Shown in pieces: positions 1 to 11,500 of a DNA stretch of 64,000 nucleotides. A model generated the notes under the pieces. That model made no database searches. It saw nothing but the letters and a program-made list of their open reading frames with translations, and was not told the origin of the DNA. The stretch is from Symsagittifera roscoffensis. Lineage: Eukaryota; Xenacoelomorpha; Acoela; Convolutidae. How positions within the stretch are numbered: position 1 is the stretch's first letter; every line of letters begins with the position of its first letter. Both the position numbers and the translations under genes were made by a program. The stretch spans positions 82,137,574 to 82,201,573 of the forward strand of contig NC_087063.1 in the NCBI RefSeq assembly GCF_963678635.1, given 5' to 3'.

Positions 1-1194
1 GATCAATGAGGCCATTGACCGGGCTGTCGGGGGAATATGTGACTTTTGAAGTTGACCAGAATGGCATCTAAAATGCATGGCAGAATCGAAATTTTATCTG
101 GAGCAGTTTAATGGGAGAATTGGCTGTTTCAGAGAATTAACGGTCTTATTCGATAACTGAACGAATTGGAGAGGTCGGTTTTAAGTGACAATTGAAATCA
201 AAAACATTTCAGTGGTAAAGACACGTGACCATTTTTATTTTCAAGAATGCAGAAAAAGCGAAAATTCAGAAGTACGATTTCCGCTAGTAGAGAATAGACG
301 CACGAGTCAAAGAGAAGAAGATTGGAATTGCGATCCACATTAATGTAAAAGAGTATTCCAAAAAACTGTAACGATTGTGCAGCTGCAATCGTTAAGGAGT
401 AGTTCCCGAGAATTTGGAGAGGTATTGGGAGGATTTTGCTACCTTTCTTGGTCAACAACAAGACCGTTCTTCCGGAAGGGTCTTGGGAAGAGACATGAGT
501 TCACTATTTTTCCATGTAAGTTAACCACACAATGAACTGGCTTTGGTAGAGACGGTTAAAATTAATTCAAAAACAAACGGATCAATTTCCAAAATTCTTA
601 GCCGCCGGAAAGTTTTGCGATAATAGTAGATATTTTTTCAGAGGTGTAAGTTTTCTACATTTGACATTCAAAACAGGAACTAAACAAGGCAGTTGAACAA
701 TTCAACAAACTTATGAGTACAGGCAAAATTTCTGCCGCCATTGTGCAGGGATCAGAAGTGGTTCTAATGAAAATGCAAAGTTAGAAAGAGAATTTATTTG
801 AAATTTTATGATGTCTGAGAACTTACATAATCGGTTTACAATAAGGACACTCAGACAAACGACAAGATCAGGATGGAGAAGCAATGGAATGAAGATGATG
901 GAACGAAGAGGATAAGTGAAGACGTAAACAAGAAAGGAAGAGAAGGAGAAAAAACTTGATTGTCTTTGTGTGTTAAGACTTGAACTAATCAACCAAGTTT
1001 GATTATTGAACTTCTTAAATTTTTTGTTTTGATCTAGTTTGGTCAGATCAAACGTTGAAAACTGTTGCAATTGTTAAAATTGTTAAAACTGTTGATTTTA
1101 GTTATGACTATTTACTATTTATATAAATATATGGAGAACATAGGTGAGTATGTTTACCTATTTAAACACGACTGAAGTTTTCAACCTGTGTAAG
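1..1194. repeat. Left copy of a ~1.2-kb direct repeat
   Basis: This stretch is nearly the same as 3461-4654, differing by scattered substitutions and small indels. The window edge cuts the left end, so the full length is unknown. Its minus strand holds open frames at 198-461 and 711-1070. Both recur in the second copy, but because the two copies are so alike their openness says little about coding. I recognise no protein domain. The two copies bracket a decayed LINE, but they do not behave like LTRs: the enclosed reverse transcriptase is of the non-LTR type. Confidence 0.8.
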
Positions 1195-1463
1195 ATACAA
1201 TTTCACTGTGTGGCGACATGGTAAATTTGAGTAAGCTCGCTCGGAAAGGGCAATCACGTAGTCTGAGGATCCGAGACTCAGCTATGTGGTTGTGTTCGCA
1301 TGTAAACGAAAGCTGATCAAAAGTCGTTTGACTGATGGCCTAAAAATAGTAACTTTTTACTTAGCCCTAAACAGACCAGAAAATCAACTGGCAAGGTCGA
1401 GACGGTGCAAAACGAGTAGGATTAAGGTAACTGACGCCTGCCAGTCATTAATAGGTACTTTTT

Positions 1464-2660
1464 CTACGCTCCGTCGCTGTGTAGTACTTGGGCAAATGTT
1501 ACATTCAAGAAAACTGCAGTATACCTACCAGCGCCAACCAGTGTTTCCATGGCAACGGGTTCGAAAATTACAAAGGAAGGGAGGTCTTTATAGTCGTTTC
1601 TTTTGCGGACTTCAGCCTCGGAAGCTGCATTGGCACCCGGAAGAACTCCCATTCGCAGATTAGAGTTTGCCAAACGACTTATACATGTGAAATCCCATGC
1701 CAAGGTCCGTCCTCGCTGCCATCGCATTAGTGTGTGTCCATCTGGTCTGCGTCCATCTTTGCGTAGCAGCCCGATAGGTTCTAGTGGGGAACTGACGCCG
1801 AGTGATTTTATGGAATCTTTAATGATCATGTTGCCATTCGAGTGTCTGATGAACTTGTGCTTGATCTTCGGGCAGACACGTGCGTGTCTTCCATCTGTTG
1901 CTGCGGCATAGCGACATTTGCACGTGTGTTGTGTGGTTACTTTTGCTCCTAGACGCCAGCTGAAATACGGAACTCATCATCGGACAAAGTCAGACCCAGT
2001 GGACGAGAAGGAAGGACGTCCAGCCAAGCACCTGAACCTACCGCGCGACAGCCGTGATAACGAGCAAGTGAGTTTTTGTCGGTACAATTGCTCAAAATGT
2101 TTGCGGATTGTTGTTCGTAGATAGGTTTCGTCCAAATTTTTTGAGCGCACTTGGGGGTTAAGTCTTCAAATCGGTGGTTGCTGAGAGACTCCCAGTGGTC
2201 GACGGCTTCGTTAAAAAGACAAGGATTGCTTATCTCAGGAGCAAGGCGGTGCCGTAAATTTTCAGTGAAAACAAAAGAAGCAATAATTGCTGATGAGCTG
2301 AGAGTGCTGGTTTTTTGAAGACCAAACCCTCCTTGTTTCGTGGGCAAGCAAACTTGCCTGAAAGAGACATCGGAAATGATGCAGTTGAAGATTCTCTCAA
2401 GTTCAAGGCATACAAGTGTGTCGATTTTGTCAAGTAAATCTGTGTGTTTAAAGGCAGGACTAGCGCGGAGGACATACATAAGTTTAGGGACAAAGAAACA
2501 ACCTTTAATGAGAAAGAAAGCGGTTTGACATGGTAAAGAAGCTGTTCGCTGCAGGAGTGTCTTGAGTTTCGCAAGTTTGTCCACTTACTCTGCTCGAATC
2601 GACCCAGTGCCTAGACCAGCCCCAAGAAGTGTGCTGTCTTCGGCATCAACGCATTGAATA
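1464..2660 (-). pseudogene. Decayed non-LTR (LINE) reverse transcriptase, C-terminal part
   Basis: Read on the minus strand, the order of motifs matches the C-terminal half of a LINE reverse transcriptase common in invertebrate genomes. A thumb-like region comes first, with PKLMYVLRASP and LPTKQGGFGLQ at about 2250-2480. It is followed by SGAWLDVLPSRPLGL near 1995-2035, then after a frameshift RLG and a Cys/His cluster at 1840-1960. The C-terminal block follows with EPIGL, DGRRPDGHTL and LAWDFTCI at 1640-1800. An in-frame stop lies near 2585 and a one-base frameshift near 1950, so it cannot make protein. The palm domain with YxDD is absent here. It is more GC-rich than its surroundings, as expected for a degrading inserted gene. 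The clade is not assigned. Confidence 0.88.
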
Positions 2661-3460
2661 GTGGGAAATGTCTCAAAAAAACTTATTAAACAATTACATG
2701 TGACATGATGGTACGGTTGTAAGAAGAAGGCCCAGGACTGCCTCCAACAGCGTCAGAATGGCCACCGATGAGTTGCAACTTCTAAACAACGAAAACCAAA
2801 AGAAAGGAATGAACGAAGGAGTACCAAAGAAGGGTAAAATTGAAACTCAGAATCGTTTTTGTGCGAGAAAAACTCAAATGAGAAGCCAAGCAACTAAGTT
2901 TGAAATTGAAACTGAATGAAAGAAAAATTTTAGTTATTTTTGAGTTTAAAAATTGTTGCATTTTTATATTTGCTTTGTGTTTTTAGCTAGTGCTTTTAGA
3001 GACACTTACTTTTTATTTAGAGAGGCTTGAGTGAAAAGTATATTAAAATACTCCAGCCTGCTTGAGTGTTTTTAAAAACCAAGATGACTGTTCGCTTTGG
3101 GGTGACATAAAAAAAACTTGAGTAACCTCTTGAAGAGGGAGATTATTTAATTGTTCCTGCTAGCCACCGAGTTTCTTAATTTTAATATTCAGAACCAATA
3201 ACAAATAAATTTCCGAATTGAGGAAGCATAGTAGAATAGTTTTAAATCAAGATGATGGCACTGAAAATCAGAAAAAAGTGTTTTATCATAAGTCATATCC
3301 TCAGAGTGCAGATTAAAGAAAAATGCTAGAAGGCTATAGCGATGTAGTATGCTGCCGTTTGTAGCATGAAGTGAGTCAATATGATGCAGATAAAAATTGT
3401 TTCTTGCATTTTGTAAATTCTGTTCGATGACACTGTACCAACGTTGATGAATTTCTCGAA
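2661..3460. other. Noncoding stretch
   Basis: No exon, RNA gene or repeat boundary is recognisable. The minus-strand open frame at 3189-3527 runs into the next direct repeat and has no recognisable motif. It may be 5' remnant sequence of the neighbouring LINE. Confidence 0.4.
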
Positions 3461-4654
3461 GATCAATGAGGACATTGACCGGGCTGTCCGGGGAATATGT
3501 GACATTTGAATTTGACCAGAATGGCATCTATATGCATGGCAGAATCGAAATTTTATCTGGAGCAGTTTAATGGGAGAATTGGCTGTTTCAGAGAATTAAC
3601 AGTCTTATTCGATAACTGAACGAATTGGAGAGGTCGGTTTTAAGTGACAATTGAAATCAAAAAAATTTCAGTGGTAAAGACACGTGGCCATTTTTATTTT
3701 CAAGAATGCAGAAAAAGCGAAAATTCAGATGTACGATTTCCGCTAGTAGAGAATAGACGCTCGAGTCAAAGAGAAGAAGATTGGAATTGCGATCCAGATT
3801 AATGTAAAAGAGTATTCCAAAAAACTGTAACGATTGTGCAGCTGCAATCGTTAAGGAGTAGTTCCCGTGAATTTGGAGGGGTATTGGGAGGATTTTGCTA
3901 CTTTCTTGGTCAACAACAAGACCGTTCTTCCGGAAGGGTCTTGGGAAGAGACATGAGTTCACTATTTTTCCATGTAAGTTAACCACACAATGAACTGGCT
4001 TTGGTAGAGACGGTTAAAATTAATTCAAAAACAAACGGATCAATTTCCAAAATTCTTAGCCGCCGGAAACTTTTGCGATAATAGTAGAAGTTTTTTCAGA
4101 GGTGTAAGTTTTCTACATTTGACATTCAAAACAGGAACTAAACAAGGCAGTTGAACAATTCAACAAACTTATGAGTACAGGCAAAATTTCTGCCGCCATT
4201 GTGCAGGGATCAGAAGTGGTTCTAATGAAAATGCAAAGTTAGAAAGAGAATTAATTTGAAATTTTATGATGTCTGAGAACTTACATAATCGGTTTACAAT
4301 AAGGACACTCAGACAAACGACAAGATCAGGATGGAGAAGCAATGGAATGAAGATGATGGAACGAAGAGGATAAGTGAAGACGTAAACAAGAAAGGAAGAG
4401 AAGGAGAAAAAACTTGATTGTCTTTGTGTGTTAAGACTTGAACTAATCAACCAAGTTTGTTTATTGAACTTGTTAAACTTTTTGTTTTGATCTAGTTTGG
4501 TCAGACCAAACGTTGAAAACTGTTGCAATTGTTAAAATTGTTAAAATTGTTGATTTTAGTTATGACTATTTATATATATATATATATATATGGAGAACAT
4601 AGGTGAGTATGTTTACCTATTTAAACACGACTGAAATTTTACACCTGTGTAAGA
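3461..4654. repeat. Right copy of the ~1.2-kb direct repeat
   Basis: Matches 1-1194 at an offset of about 3460. The match stops just after a shared CCTGTGTAAGA. A (TA)n microsatellite near 4572-4590 is longer than at the matching site of the left copy. Confidence 0.8.
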
Positions 4655-4821
4655 ACAATTCAACAAACTTATGAGTACAGGCAAAATTTCTGTCGCCATT
4701 GTGCAGGGATCAGAAGTGGTTCTAATGAAAATGCAAAGTTAGAAAGAGAATTTATTTGAAATTTTATGATGTCTGAGAACTTACATAATCGGTTTACAAT
4801 AAGGACACTCAGACAAACGAC
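4655..4821. repeat. Third, partial copy of the direct repeat
   Basis: Starts abruptly with ACAATTCAACAAACTTATGA and follows the sequence of 691-857 and 4150-4316 until ACTCAGACAAACGAC, then breaks off. It directly abuts the right full-length copy, which suggests a local tandem rearrangement. Confidence 0.75.
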
Positions 4822-6461
4822 TTGTCATTTGGTAAATAATTGGTGTATACAATTGTCAAGATTTAGGTGACAAGCATACAAAAACGAAGCTGAGAAGATC
4901 TATAATCTTGCTCAGACGATATTAGCAACTTTTATGAGAAAATCGGGGAAAGACGAGTCAATCGGAAAAATTTTGAACTTCCTAAAACCAGTTGGCAATA
5001 ATTCAATCACAAAATAGTCTTATTTTTAAAAGCTTTCATTTCTGGCAAGCTAGTCAAGCTAGTTTCTGTAAAAAGAAAGTGTGACAACGTAAGGGTGTAT
5101 GATTTAATTGAAAGATTGAATTTTGAAATAGTTTACTTCCATCTTAATAATTGAACGGTAACTCTCGTCCTACTACGGTGGCGACAGAGAAAATAACAAG
5201 AGGCAGAAAGAACAAGTGAGTTTTAAAAAAATTGAAAAAAACTCGAATTGATCAAAAATTGTCAACCATATCGTAAAATCAAACCAAACCTTGGAACACG
5301 TTAAAATCAAGTTTCATTATCCAAACCAGTAAAAATAGACAACAAAGTCTTTGATTTTTTTTATTCACTGCTTGGTCATATTTTTTCAAAGTTTTTTTGA
5401 AAAAGAAGAAATAATTGGACGAATTTTAAGAAAAATTGAAGAAAACCCAGCTGAAAAAACGTTCAATAGTTCACAATGACTGGTCTTTTTCTGAACTAAC
5501 AGGGGGTACACACTAGTTGGACGGACATAAAAGGACATTTTTTTAAGTTGGAATCAGCGGGTAAGAACTAGAAAAACTGCTACTACAGGGTTAACTGTTC
5601 AAAAAACGAATTTCACCAGTTTTTCAAAACTGAGTTTAATCAGTTGATAATATACTAGAAAGAAGAACAATGTCCAAAAGCTCAAGATTCAAGATGTGTA
5701 GGTAAATTGCTGTGCACCTCTGAATCCGGGTAACAACATCTGTGCAGTTTTTCAGGATAAAAATGGAAACATTTTTCTGTTCTAAACATTTATCGAGTTT
5801 TTTATTACCCTTTGAATGCACGGGAATCTGCCTAGCTGAAACTCTATTAATCAAAATTGAATTTATTTTTTTTTCTCAGTTACAATTTCCTGAGCTACGA
5901 ACTATTCTCGATATACACTCTTTTCTCAAAACCTTATCTTATAGTTTGCTAATTTTTAGATAAAATTCTTTTACGAAGTTTACTTTTCGTTTTGTCTCAT
6001 TTCTTCTATGCGCTCTTTTTTTTTCTTACAACAAAAAACTTTCAAAGATCATTTGATTTTAAATTCAGCAATTTCTAACTTAGTTTTGTCTGTTTACGCA
6101 TAAGCTGAAACCCCGTGCTGTTAAATGGGTTTCGCATAAGCGTGATATGCTTTCAGCAGCTGATCTTTACTCAAAACTTTTCTCAATTTGTAATAAATAC
6201 CACAGGACCTCGAAAAAAAGTTTTAAATTTTAATTTTGTAATATAATCTACAAAGGAAAGCTTATAGCTGATTTAAACACCCAAATAATGGACTGGTTGT
6301 TTCTCTTCGAAAGTTATTCCAATTTAAAAATTTTGATTTTCCGCTGCTCTTTTTAGAAAGTATCATTGTTTTCGTTGCATTGTTTTTATTTCATTGAGGT
6401 CAGCTGTTTTTTTTTCTAATATTGTGCTGTTTTTTTTCAACGCTTTCTGATATCTACCGGT
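4822..6461. other. AT-rich noncoding stretch
   Basis: I see no exon-like segment, RNA gene or repeat family with clear edges. The short open frames on both strands (5636-5963) are AT-rich with no motif. Confidence 0.4.
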
Positions 6462-6611
6462 TTACTCACTGGTTCTAGCTGTTGTTTTTATGACAGTGTC
6501 GTCTGCATATAAAATCAGGTTAATTTGACTTCTTTTATCTAATTTAACATCAATTTTACACATGATGAAGAAAAACGGGCCTAATATGGATCCCTGTGGT
6601 ACTCCATAATT
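6462..6611 (-). pseudogene. LINE reverse transcriptase palm fragment
   Basis: Fifty codons on the minus strand encode the palm core of a non-LTR reverse transcriptase. YGVPQGSILGP comes first (about 6578-6608), followed about 23 residues later by the catalytic YADD motif (6498-6509), then a TAA stop at 6462-6464. Nothing convincing continues on either side, so this is a short relic. It differs from the C-terminal fragment at 1464-2660; whether both come from one family cannot be judged because they cover different regions. Confidence 0.85.
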
Positions 6612-6879
6612 CACATTTTAATTTATTACTCATATTTTCTTCAATCCAAAACCTTTCACATAGTATCCGCTTTCACTTAGCCTGGAGGTCATGCGATAAG
6701 GGAGACGTGCAGTTAGGCAGGCTTGCGGTCATCAGCGTAAAGTTGAGTTAATGCATTTATAAGGAAAAGGAAAAGTCACAACAATTTTTCACTGTTAGGC
6801 GTTTTACCCATATTGAAAGACTTTAGAATGAAAAACTCGATAACCCTTTTTACTCTCATAACTTAATTGTTGGCAACTT

Positions 6880-7640
6880 GTTCTCTCTGACCACCGCGAC
6901 TAAATTTCCTTTGGTCTCGCCGGTCGCGGACTCATTGCTTCGGGCCGCAAAGTCTGAAAACACCAAAATTTGGTCGCGACAATCGGATCATAAAACCGCA
7001 ACCTCCACCCGGGTAAGTATTTTGTCAAGCTGTAAAAAATCTTATCCAGTGGTAGATAAGTAAATACGTCAGAAAAATTGGTATAAAAAACAATTTCGAA
7101 ACCAGTTTTCGGAACAGTTTCGCCATAACTTTTTGAGAAATGATAAAATATTTATTTAATGCAGAGCTTTAATCACACTTTAATTTCGTTAGATGTTTAA
7201 ATACTTTGAAATATCTGACGACAGGCCTCGTTTTGGGCGTCAAAAATCATCAAGTACTTTATTACACTTCTTCTCGGTAAACAATGTCTGAAAATACCAG
7301 GTTTTGGTCGCGGCGGTCTCGAAACGTCCACTTTCGGTCGCGGCAGTCTAAAATGCCAAAATTTGGTCGAGTCAATCGGATCATAAAACCGCAACCTCGA
7401 CCCGGGTAAGTATTTTTTCAACCTGTAAAAAATGTCATCCAGCGGTAGATAAGTAATTACGTCAGAAAAATTGGTATAAAAGAAAAACAATTTCGAAACC
7501 AGTTTTCGGAACAGTTTTGCCATAACTTTTTGAGAAATGATAAAATACATCTTTAATACAGAGCTTTAATCACACTTTAATTTCGTTAGATGTTTAAATA
7601 CTTTGAAATATCTGACGAAAACCTCGTTTTGGCCGTCAAA
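6880..7640. repeat. Two-copy tandem duplication with GC-rich head
   Basis: About 6950-7230 and 7345-7610 are copies of each other. Shared landmarks are CAAAATTTGGTCG, ATCGGATCATAAAACCGCAA, CCCGGGTAAGTATTTT and AAAATTGGTATAAAA. Each copy has a GC-rich head, then a GTAAGT that resembles a plus-strand splice donor, then AT-rich sequence. Within 7280-7380 a shorter GGTCGCGGC(A/G)GTCT motif also recurs. No coherent protein emerges, so I treat it as noncoding repeat sequence. Confidence 0.7.
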
Positions 7641-8039
7641 AGCCGTCAGAAAATTAAGTTAGATTTTAAAAAGCTAGAATTTAATTTGAAATACTTTTGA
7701 CTAAAAGAGGACAGTTGTCATTTCGTAAATTATATTCAATTGCAATGAAAACTGAAATTTCATAGTTAATTTTGATCGTTGTAACATCACTAAAAATAAA
7801 TACAGAGAACAGCACATTAGTTCTTTCCATTGAAAAACATAAATCAGTGGCAATTTAACTTGAAGTCTTTCGGATTTAAATTAATATTTACAATCTGTTA
7901 TATAGCAATAGTGGGCTTTTTTACCGTTCACTCTCAGCGACGAAAAACAAAAGGTTTTGTGCTTTGAGCCTTTGATTTACAAGGGTATAGAAAGTAGAAA
8001 GTAGCAAATAGAAAGGGGAGCTGAAAAGCGGGGGAGGGG

Positions 8040-8420
8040 GGGGTCGCTTTTTTATGAACTGATTGGACCCCCTGACCACCCAAAAGAGGTCGTCCTTTTG
8101 GTGATATTTAAAAAAAAATCATTTTTCACAAGGCTAATCTAAAATTTTTCTAAATACTTTTAGTGGCGCCAATACTAATTTGAAGGGGGGAGCGCGCGCC
8201 GAAAAAACGCCATTTTTTGATCCAAACTTTCCAAGATGAGACTATACATATCTTTTTTCCTGTTTTTCAAAGTTCGCCGGCGGCGCAGAAAAATTGGTTG
8301 ACATTGGGAATTTGTGATTTCGGAGAGCTCGGAAAATTAATTAGCCGACCAAAAACAGTAATCAAAATGTTCTATTTTTTTTCTGCCAACCCCATCCTCC
8401 TTGAGAAACGACCAAACTTT
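8040..8420. mobile_element. Relic of a hAT-type MITE family
   Basis: The interior (GGCGCCAATACTAATTT, then GGGGGGAGCGCGCGC, then AAAAAACGCC) matches the interior of the better preserved element at 16448-16769. It also resembles 25110-25518 read in reverse. The terminal inverted repeats are no longer recognisable here, so the edges are approximate. Confidence 0.5.
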
Positions 8421-8588
8421 GATGACGACTCTCCTATAGATGAGACCAAATCTGGTAATGTGAGTTTGGACTATGGTAAAAAAATTATCAACCAAAATCC
8501 GAAATTATTGATTAACATACGTTCCATAATTTGAAGACAAGAAGTGAGGCAGGGGGCGGTAAAAGAGCCCATAAATGGTTAAAATTGA

Positions 8589-11500
8589 TTAGTTATCATG
8601 ACAGCAGCAAGCATGGGCGCCTATTAGTATGAGTGCTATAAGTGAGAAGCAGAAAGCGAACCAGGCCATCACGAAACACCAGTAGATTTTGGCCTCATAT
8701 ACCAGGCCAGCCGGCGCTCCCAGTTGACGATATGCATCCTATTAGCATGCGGGCTTCGCGTGTAAAAAATATTTGCCTTTTTCCAGGCATTTTGGCATTT
8801 ATCTCAATACGCAGATCATGTCAATTTTGTCGACCTATTTCTGGATCTAACTAAAGAGTAAGAAGACTCTTTTTTGTCAAAAAAAAACTTCGCCAAATTT
8901 TGTGAAAGAATGCCAAAAACTGAGTCAATTCTGTTAAGTTCTATCTCAAACTTATTTAATACAGCAGTAAGTTATAGGGTTTCGAACAACTGGGAAAAAA
9001 TGGATATGATTTTTGAACATAAACTGATATTTATCAAGAATATTTTTATATCTGGCTATGGAATTTTTTCCTTCAATTATTATTTCAATTGATTTATGAT
9101 CATAATGACAACTAATTTGGGCGAAGCCCGTGTGCTTTGACCTTGAACTGAGCATGTATGCAGAGTTCGACATTGTGTAGATCGTCGACGTCGTAGCCAT
9201 CCCCGTCGAAAGTGGCCACTGGGCTAATGTACGTGGAGGACATAACACTCACTGAGATCAACTTGAACAAGGCTGCAGTTCATAAACAACACAAACAAAA
9301 GTAATGATTGAGTTATTACTCTCTAACGTTCCTGGATTGGGTGGACGAATGATTTCCTCGAGGTGGGGACAGATTGTCACAGTTTAGATCAGAGTTTCCC
9401 CAATTTAAATTGAAAAACTTAAGAAAACTTACCAAAAACGAAAAGGTTTTTTTCGATAGGTGGGGGTTTACCTGGGGTTATTCCGTAATTTTTTGAAATT
9501 ATTTTGCTTCAAAACTTACTGGCCAAAGTAGCGAACACTATATTGAGTGCCCTCGCCAAACAGCTTGCTTGAAAAAGACATCCTCCAAATTCAAAACACA
9601 GCAAAACGCCCAGTGCTATCTGGAATATGAAGCCCACTATAATCATGGCCCCACAAGCCAGACTCTGCACTCCGAAGGCCTTGAAGTCGGCCGTCTTGCT
9701 TTTTCCCCGGCCTGGAACTACGACATCTTCCTTGCCGCCCAGATCTAAAATAGTCTGATTAATACGCTGCAATAGCGGTACCAAGTGGAAATTCTAGACG
9801 CAAAAAAAACGCCCTTGAGTCGCAAAAAAGAGAGTTTTGCTCACCAAAAGAGCTCAGTCTGGAGTTTGCGGAAATAAGAGAAACGGACCATGGTTAGACA
9901 GGCTGGATAGCCTTTCAAAGATCCTCTGCGAATCGCAGAAACCACAATTAATATTATTTATTATTAATGATTCATTTTGGTGTATCTTGTTGTTTTTAAT
10001 TACGTTCCCTAATCGCAAAGGTTTAATTCGTGAAAAGTAGCAAAACTCCCATAGCCTAAATGATCAAATTAATTGTTTTAAGGGGTGGGAATTCTTGATT
10101 TGGTACCACAGGGGGATAGTTAACGCTATGCGCCATTCGACCAGAATGCATTGACCGTACCGCGACAACTCGCAACGAAAGACATCTCTCAAAAATTCAG
10201 ACAGCGACAACTCGCGAAGTTTTAAAACTAATTTCGTATAAAATCCTACCCTCTGTTGGCAAGCTCGCAGCAAATTGGCGCGACTGGCGCGGTGAGTTCA
10301 TTGCGAGTCATCTTTCAAGGCGAGTTGTCTTTTATTGCAAAATATCGCATTACGTGTGAATTAATTTAGAAAAAAAACGAACATTACGCCGAAAACAGCA
10401 AATAAGTGTGATATCCGCGAAAGGAATCAAAAAATGAAGTGTGATAAAGAAGTGACGAAATTACTTTTAGTTATTCGAAGTGACGTGCATGACAGGTAAC
10501 AACCAGTTTTTTCGCGACAAGTGAAAACCGCAAAAATCAGAAAACAGAAAATTATTTAAAAAGTCCGGAAATCTCGATCGCCTGACTAAGAAACTAATTG
10601 CGGAAGAAAAAAAGCTTTCCGGGAAGTAATGATTGTGCCGCAACAATCTTTACAGATCAAAAACGCTGAAATTGAAGCAAATAACCCTTTCTGGTGGTGA
10701 AAAAAAGTGCTGGTTCGACGAAGACTGAGAAATCGGAAGCGTCTGTCTTTGGACTTTGAAACAGTTCCTTATGCATTTTTTAGCTCTCCGGACATGTTGT
10801 GAATTATATTTTATTAACAAACAATATCATTTTCAGGACATGAGGAAGCTAGGAGTGAGGAAAGCGTCAATCCTTTTCCGATGAATGGGGTTATTTTCTC
10901 TGACTGAACAAAAAAAAAGAATATAAAAATACTGTAGAAGCCGTTTTTAGGAGTGACCTCGTAGTCTGGGAATACTGAGACCCAGCTACGAGCTCACATG
11001 TTTCGAATTGTAACAAAAAATTGCATGAAATTAAATTATTTGCTTAGTTCGGCTGATAGCCTTCAAATCGAAACATGTTCGTTGACCTGATCTTATAAAA
11101 GACCATTTTGAATTGGCTCTGGTAGAGACGGTTAAAAGCACATAAGGCTTGTTCTTGACGCTAGCGATACGTTATAGGATTTAACTTTACTTTCAGTCGT
11201 TATGCATTTTCCGGGCGAATGTTACTCTAAGGATATCACATAGAGCTACTTAAGCTCTTATTATTTTTTCATCGCAATTTTTTTTTTCATTTCAACACTT
11301 GAGTATGAGAAACTGTAATTGCGTTTCAGCGGAAGGTTTCGATATCAAATTTTGTTCTGATTTTTTGCTGATGCTGACTTCATTTGCGACTGAAAACTCA
11401 TCTTGGAAACTTAGAAGAGTAGAAGTTTATTATTTCCTTTATTAGAAAATCTACCAACTTTTAAAATAAAACGCGGAGTGATGTATTTGTTATCCACTAA

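Noticed and set aside
711-1070. 119-codon minus-strand frame, repeated intact at 4169-4528
   Set aside because: The two copies lie in a near-identical duplication, so shared openness is not evidence of selection. No domain or splice support.
1-4654. LTR retrotransposon (two ~1.2-kb direct repeats around a reverse transcriptase)
   Set aside because: The enclosed reverse transcriptase is of the non-LTR type and decayed. There is no TG...CA end, primer-binding site, gag, protease or integrase.
7197-7550. 117-codon minus-strand frame with RPPRPK motifs
   Set aside because: It is produced by the GC-rich tandem word GGTCGCGGC(A/G)GTCT. The two duplicated copies do not keep a common frame.
8952-9248. 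98-codon minus-strand frame across gene A exon 9142-9272
   Set aside because: The real exon is read in another frame on the same strand, fixed by phase and homology; this frame is a shadow.
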